64,000 nucleotides of DNA, taken from Sphingobacterium sp. ML3W (GTDB lineage Bacteria; Bacteroidota; Bacteroidia; Sphingobacteriales; Sphingobacteriaceae). The notes under the pieces were generated by a model, which did not search any database, was not told the origin of the DNA, and worked only from the letters and a program-made list of their open reading frames with translations. The translations under genes were made by a program, and so were the position numbers. The stretch spans positions 4,154,001 to 4,218,000 of the forward strand of contig NZ_CP009278.1 of NCBI RefSeq assembly GCF_000747525.1. Direction: 5' to 3'. Of the stretch, positions 60,393 to 64,000 are shown in pieces. Position 1 is the stretch's first letter, and every line of letters starts with the position of its first letter.

Positions 60393-62840
60393 TTACGCGC
60401 CAACATTTACTAAATCAGCAAAAACCCCCGCAGCCGTTACTTCTGCTCCTGCGCCAGGACCTTTGACAACCAATGGTCTTTCTTTATAACGTTGTGTCGT
60501 GAACGAAATAATATTATCACTTCCAGACAGGGCATAGAAAGGATGTTGACTATCGACCAATTGAACCGAAATAGATACCACACCATCCTCCAATTTTCCG
60601 ATATAACGAATGACTTTATTCTCAACACGAGCTCTTTCTTTTAGCGATTCAAAATAATCATTCTCATTTCTCAATTCCTCATAAAAATTCTCAACAGAAT
60701 TTGCATTCAAACAAGATTCAGGTAAAATAGCTCCTAAATTTACATCTTCAGATTCGATAGCATACCCTGCATCTCGTGCTAAAATCAGCATCTTACGCAT
60801 AAAATCAACACCCCCCAAATCATCCCTTGGATCAGGTTCTGTATACCCCAAACCCTGAGCCTCCTTGACTACATCATAAAAAGAAACCTCATCTTTAAAA
60901 TTATTAAAGATGTAAGAAATTGTACCAGAAAGAATAGCCTCAATTTTCACTATTCGATCTCCGCTTAACATCAGATCTTTTAAAACACGGACAATTGGAA
61001 GTCCAGCACCCACATTTGTTTCATAAAAAAAATCTACACCATGCTTGTGAGCCGTTTCACGTAAGACCTTATATTGTTCGTATCGCCCTGAATTGGCAAT
61101 TTTATTGCAGGTGACGATAGAGATATTAGCTTTAAAAATTCCTTCATAATAAGTAGCTGGAAGTCGACTAGCTGTATTGTCAATAAAGACACAATTAGGA
61201 AGATTAAATCCTTTCATACGCTCTATGAATACAGACAGATCAGCATCTTCACCTTGCTCTAATAGTTCTGTATCCCAATTTGCCAAATCAACGCCATCCA
61301 ATTTGAATAACATTTTTTTACTGTTTGAAATACCAACAACTTTAATATCGAGATCATTATTCTTCAATAAGAAATCATATTGATTATCCAATTGTTTAAA
61401 TAACGTAGAGCCGATATTACCAGTACCCAAATTAAAAACATGTAATGTTTTCTTAAGCTCTGCAAAAAATGCATCATGTACTGCATTCAGCGCCTTTGAC
61501 AAATCATTTTTATTAATAATAACAGAAATATTATATTCTGAAGACCCTTGTGCTATTGCTCTCACATTGATACCATTACGCCCTAACGAAGAAAATAATC
61601 TTCCTGACATCCCCGGTGTCTTTTTCATATTCTCGCCAACAATAGCAAGGACAGATAAGTTATTCTCTATTTCAGGTTGGATTAATTTATTCGCCTGTAA
61701 CTCCAATTCAAATTCATTTTCAATCAAAGTTTTAGCACGTAAAGCATCTTCCGGGTTTACAGCAAAAGTAATACTATGCTCAGAAGAAGATTGAGTAATT
61801 AAAACAACGTTAATCTGCTCTCTTGCCAACAGCGTAAATAAACGACCACTAAACCCCGATTTGCCGATCATACCTGAGCCACTCAAATTAATAATTGCTA
61901 TTTCCGCTATCGAAGAAATACCCTTAATCGGCAACGATGTCTTACCACTCTCAAACTGAATAAAAGTTCCTGCAAAGTCGGGTTCAAAAGTATTACGAAT
62001 AACAATTGGTATTTTTTTCAAAAATGCAGGTATCATCGTTGGCGGATAAATTACCTTTGCACCGAAGTAAGACAATTCCATAGCCTCCGTATAGGAAAGA
62101 ACCGGCAATGAGAACGCTTTTTTAACAATACGAGGATCCGCTGTCAACATACCGTTTACATCAGTCCATATTTCGATAGCAGAGGCATTCAGGACAGACC
62201 CAAAAATAGCTGCTGTATAATCCGAGCCTCCTCTACCTAAGGTGGTAATACGACCTTTTTCATTTGACGCAATAAATCCAGTAACGAATAACAGCTGATC
62301 ACTATTTGTTAAATACAAAGAATTAATAAGTTGCTCTGTCAGAACATCATTGACATGAGCATGTCCAAACTGTGAATCTGTTTTAATATAATGTGAAGCA
62401 TCTACGAACATAGAGGTCTGTATATGTTGCTCCGAAATTTTTGAAATCATAAAAGCAGAGCAACGTTCACCATAACTCACGATTAAATCCTTGCTTTGTT
62501 CACTCAATTCTCTCAATGCAAAGATTCCTTGTAACAATTCTTCTATTTCATTAAAGAATAGCTTCAACTTTGTGAACACCGGATTCTGATATTTAACCGT
62601 GATTAATGCTTTAATCACGTCGAAATGCTTGACCTCAATTAATGAGAGTTCCTCATGAAATGACTTTCCTTCGGAGGCATCCACAGCCATTTTTGTAAGT
62701 AAGTTGGTCACACCAGACATAGCAGATAAAACAACCAATGGCTGCTCTCCTGAATCGTACGATTTCTTAACGATATCAAGTACTGCTTTGATACTTTCCG
62801 CAGACCCTACCGACGTTCCTCCAAATTTTAAAATTTTCAT
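60393..62840 (-). CDS. thrA: Bifunctional aspartokinase / homoserine dehydrogenase
   Basis: 815-aa two-function enzyme catalysing the first and third steps of the homoserine branch. Residues 1-290 are the aspartokinase (MKILKFGGTSVGSAESIKAV, FVTGFIASNEKGRITTLGRGGSDYTAAIFG, IWTDVNGMLTADPRIV). Two ACT segments follow (SGFSGRLFTLLAREQINVVLITQSSSEHSI and MSGRLFSSLGRNGINVRAIAQGSSEYNISVII). From about 460 the homoserine dehydrogenase begins (LHVFNLGTGNIGSTLFKQL, TNVGAGLPIVRVLKDLMLSGD, GYTEPDPRDDLGGVD). Full length for ThrA. Upstream is a Thr/Ile-rich leader peptide and an attenuator. Feedback by threonine is expected through the ACT domains. Confidence 0.97.
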   Translation of the reverse strand: MKILKFGGTSVGSAESIKAVLDIVKKSYDSGEQPLVVLSAMSGVTNLLTKMAVDASEGKSFHEELSLIEVKHFDVIKALITVKYQNPVFTKLKLFFNEIEELLQGIFALRELSEQSKDLIVSYGERCSAFMISKISEQHIQTSMFVDASHYIKTDSQFGHAHVNDVLTEQLINSLYLTNSDQLLFVTGFIASNEKGRITTLGRGGSDYTAAIFGSVLNASAIEIWTDVNGMLTADPRIVKKAFSLPVLSYTEAMELSYFGAKVIYPPTMIPAFLKKIPIVIRNTFEPDFAGTFIQFESGKTSLPIKGISSIAEIAIINLSGSGMIGKSGFSGRLFTLLAREQINVVLITQSSSEHSITFAVNPEDALRAKTLIENEFELELQANKLIQPEIENNLSVLAIVGENMKKTPGMSGRLFSSLGRNGINVRAIAQGSSEYNISVIINKNDLSKALNAVHDAFFAELKKTLHVFNLGTGNIGSTLFKQLDNQYDFLLKNNDLDIKVVGISNSKKMLFKLDGVDLANWDTELLEQGEDADLSVFIERMKGFNLPNCVFIDNTASRLPATYYEGIFKANISIVTCNKIANSGRYEQYKVLRETAHKHGVDFFYETNVGAGLPIVRVLKDLMLSGDRIVKIEAILSGTISYIFNNFKDEVSFYDVVKEAQGLGYTEPDPRDDLGGVDFMRKMLILARDAGYAIESEDVNLGAILPESCLNANSVENFYEELRNENDYFESLKERARVENKVIRYIGKLEDGVVSISVQLVDSQHPFYALSGSDNIISFTTQRYKERPLVVKGPGAGAEVTAAGVFADLVNVGA

Positions 62841-62886
62841 AATTATAATTACTGTTTAGTTTTTGTTTTTATTTTTATGCATAAAA

Positions 62887-62918
62887 AAAACGCCTTCACT
62901 CAGAGAGGAAGGCGTTTT
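62887..62918 (-). terminator. Attenuator terminator ahead of thrA
   Basis: Transcribed on minus: an 11-bp stem (62908-62918 with 62887-62897), optionally three more pairs inside, followed by eight T. It lies 35 bp downstream of the leader-peptide stop and 46 bp before the thrA start. As a terminator inside the leader it would stop the operon unless an alternative pairing forms. Segment 62948-62964, which includes the last leader codons, can pair with 62905-62920, the 5' arm, giving a plausible antiterminator. Confidence 0.85.
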
Positions 62919-62952
62919 CGAAATATCTTGTCTACATTTCTATACAACGAAA

Positions 62953-63018
62953 CTACCTCCTCCTAAGTTTTATCCCGGTGGTAATAATAATCGATGTAAT
63001 AATTGTAGTATTTTTCAT
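62953..63018 (-). CDS. thrL: thr operon leader peptide (Thr/Ile-rich, 21 codons)
   Basis: Short ORF, ATG at 63018 to TAG at 62953. It begins MKNTTIITSIIITTGI and ends with Lys, Leu and three Arg. Thr occurs at positions 4, 5, 8, 13 and 14, and Ile at 6, 7, 10, 11, 12 and 16: 11 of 21 residues, the same composition logic as E. coli ThrL. The terminator 35 bp beyond its stop and the Arg-codon stretch that could pair with the terminator fit ribosome-stalling attenuation: scarcity of charged Thr or Ile tRNA would stall the ribosome and permit thrABC transcription. The gene name is by analogy. Translation is not proven. Confidence 0.8.
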   Translation of the reverse strand: MKNTTIITSIIITTGIKLRRR

Positions 63019-63038
63019 TATTCTTTGCTTTACTTCCG

Positions 63039-63069
63039 TAAATATAATACAATATTTAACAAGTATCAA
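63039..63069 (-). promoter_or_regulatory. Candidate thr operon promoter
   Basis: On minus: TTG (complement of CAA at 63067-63069), 20 bp, then TATATTTA (63039-63046), a 7 of 8 fit of the TAnnTTTG class apart from the last G. A start near 63032 would leave about 14 nt before the leader ATG. Confidence 0.45.
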
Positions 63070-63370
63070 AACAAAATAATGTTTTATTTGACATTTATTA
63101 ATAAAAGTGCCCTTTGGGTATCAATTACACATTTTCAAGTTCCTAAACTTAAAATATTTTTGTAACTTAAAATTGACAGCATATTTTTAATCAATAAATT
63201 GCATTTCAATAAATAAAGTGTTAAAAACGTTAAAAGTTCGTTAAATACTTGTTACCTTTTTTGCAAAGTAAGATGAGTTGTATTATATTCGCAACAGTGA
63301 TGTCCAAAATAGTTGACATCCCATCAATAAAAGTAAAGAATAAGTTAAAGTTGTACATAAAAGCGATTTA

Positions 63371-63955
63371 ATGAAAACAAAGAAAATATTAGCTTCAATG
63401 CTATTTATAGGCTTATGTCTAGTGTCGCAGGCACAATCAACGAAAACCCAATCTAAACCGGAATCTGACCCGGACAATCTCGCCAAAGAATACTTCTCAC
63501 AAATCATGGGAGTTGCAGTATCAGCAACTACAAATACAAAATTATATCAATTTGTTTACGAATGGTTAGGAACTCCTTATCGCTTAGGTGGTGACTCAAA
63601 AAGAGGTATTGATTGTTCGAAATTCTCTTTAGAATTATACGACAAAGTATTTAATACGACGTTGGGTTATAATAGCCGTAATCAATATTCACAAATTAAG
63701 ACTGTTAAAAAAGATGAATTAAAAGCAGGTGATTTGGTATTTTTCAAGATTAGAAGTAAAAGTATTACACATGTTGGAGTTTATATCGGAGATAACAAAT
63801 TCGCTCATGCTTCTTCAAGTAAAGGCGTTATGATCAGCAATTTAGGAGAAGCCTATTGGAGACGTTATTATTATGACGGAGGTAGACTTCCTGATGATAA
63901 CAAATCACTTACAGCCGATATATTAAATGCTGAAAATTCAGAGAAATTCAATTAA
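63371..63955 (+). CDS. Secreted NlpC/P60 (C40) cell-wall peptidase
   Basis: 194-aa exported cysteine hydrolase; signal peptide 1-22 (SQAQ). The C40 domain starts near residue 57: WLGTPYRLGGDSKRGIDCSKFSLELYDKVF, with nucleophile Cys82, then AGDLVFFKIRSKSITHVGVYIGDNKFAHASSSKGVMIS with base His134 and third polar residue His146. The complete triad indicates an active endopeptidase, usually cutting between D-Glu and diaminopimelate in peptidoglycan stems. Divergent from the thr operon leader; both promoters lie in 63019-63370. TTACCTTTT at 63253-63261 resembles the element before the two small lipoprotein genes. The stop is 45 bp before the window end. Confidence 0.92.
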   Translation: MKTKKILASMLFIGLCLVSQAQSTKTQSKPESDPDNLAKEYFSQIMGVAVSATTNTKLYQFVYEWLGTPYRLGGDSKRGIDCSKFSLELYDKVFNTTLGYNSRNQYSQIKTVKKDELKAGDLVFFKIRSKSITHVGVYIGDNKFAHASSSKGVMISNLGEAYWRRYYYDGGRLPDDNKSLTADILNAENSEKFN

Positions 63956-64000
63956 AATTGAATTTTATCAAGATAAGATAATGTCCGAATGTTCATGCAT

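Noticed and set aside
62863..63165. 100-codon plus-strand frame upstream of the NlpC/P60 gene
   Set aside because: It runs antisense through the thr leader and attenuator, whose structure explains the sequence better.

Overview
The window is about 64 kb of AT-rich chromosomal DNA from a member of the Bacteroidota, most like Sphingobacterium or a close relative in the Sphingobacteriaceae. The evidence is two SusC/SusD outer-membrane pairs, an ECF sigma/FecR/STN-SusC signalling cascade, lipoproteins with acidic surface-export tags, a split transketolase, and two clear promoters of the Bacteroidota type (TTG, 19-20 bp, TAnnTTTG) ahead of tRNA-Lys and purB. This genus-level call rests on general family knowledge and was not tested by a search.

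Layout. 1-2.7 kb: a peptidase-containing ABC exporter (cut by the window edge) and its HlyD-type adaptor. 2.8-4.2 kb: a rhomboid-like protease and a small XRE regulator. 4.3-11 kb: a SusC/SusD operon ending in a fused glycerophosphodiesterase-alkaline phosphatase, apparently a phosphate or phosphodiester scavenging system. 11.6 kb: tRNA-Lys(CUU). 11.8-14 kb: a HAD phosphatase and a flavin monooxygenase with a DnaJ-like zinc module. 14.2-21.8 kb: sigma factor, anti-sigma factor, STN-SusC and SusD with no hydrolase. 22.5-26.1 kb: Bcr/CflA-type MFS exporter, AraC regulator, SMP-30 lactonase. 26.8-27.8 kb: a surface lipoprotein with a TNT/ADP-ribosyltransferase-like C-terminus, overlapped by a small gene, looking like a toxin-immunity pair. 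28-31.7 kb: HD hydrolase, class IV aminotransferase, ankyrin lipoprotein, CodA-like amidohydrolase. 31.7-33.1 kb: an intact IS4-family element with a target duplication. 33.5-38.7 kb: fatty-acid desaturase, glutaminase-family enzyme, ArsC-like protein, DUF4298-type protein. 38.9-41.8 kb: proVWX-type glycine-betaine transporter. 42.4-44.9 kb: Gfo/Idh/MocA oxidoreductase and acyl-CoA dehydrogenase. 45.1-45.7 kb: two tandem small lipoproteins. 45.8-53.2 kb: purB, nfu, split transketolase, an ECF sigma operon, a class III aminotransferase. 53.2-57.9 kb: GDSL hydrolase, an IS3-family element, an Fsr-type MFS exporter and an RlmI-type methyltransferase. 58-63.1 kb: thrABC with a leader peptide and attenuator. 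63.4-64 kb: a secreted NlpC/P60 hydrolase.

Most notable observations. (1) Upstream of thrA on the minus strand is a 21-codon ORF with 11 Thr or Ile codons, followed by a classical terminator and a possible antiterminator pairing: a Thr/Ile attenuator. (2) The IS3-family element sits exactly in the four-base loop of a 23-bp convergent terminator hairpin; removing it and one TAAA copy restores a perfect hairpin. (3) The 26.8-27.8 kb gene pair is a candidate undescribed effector-immunity cassette bounded by terminators. Function calls come from motifs read by eye; no database search was possible.
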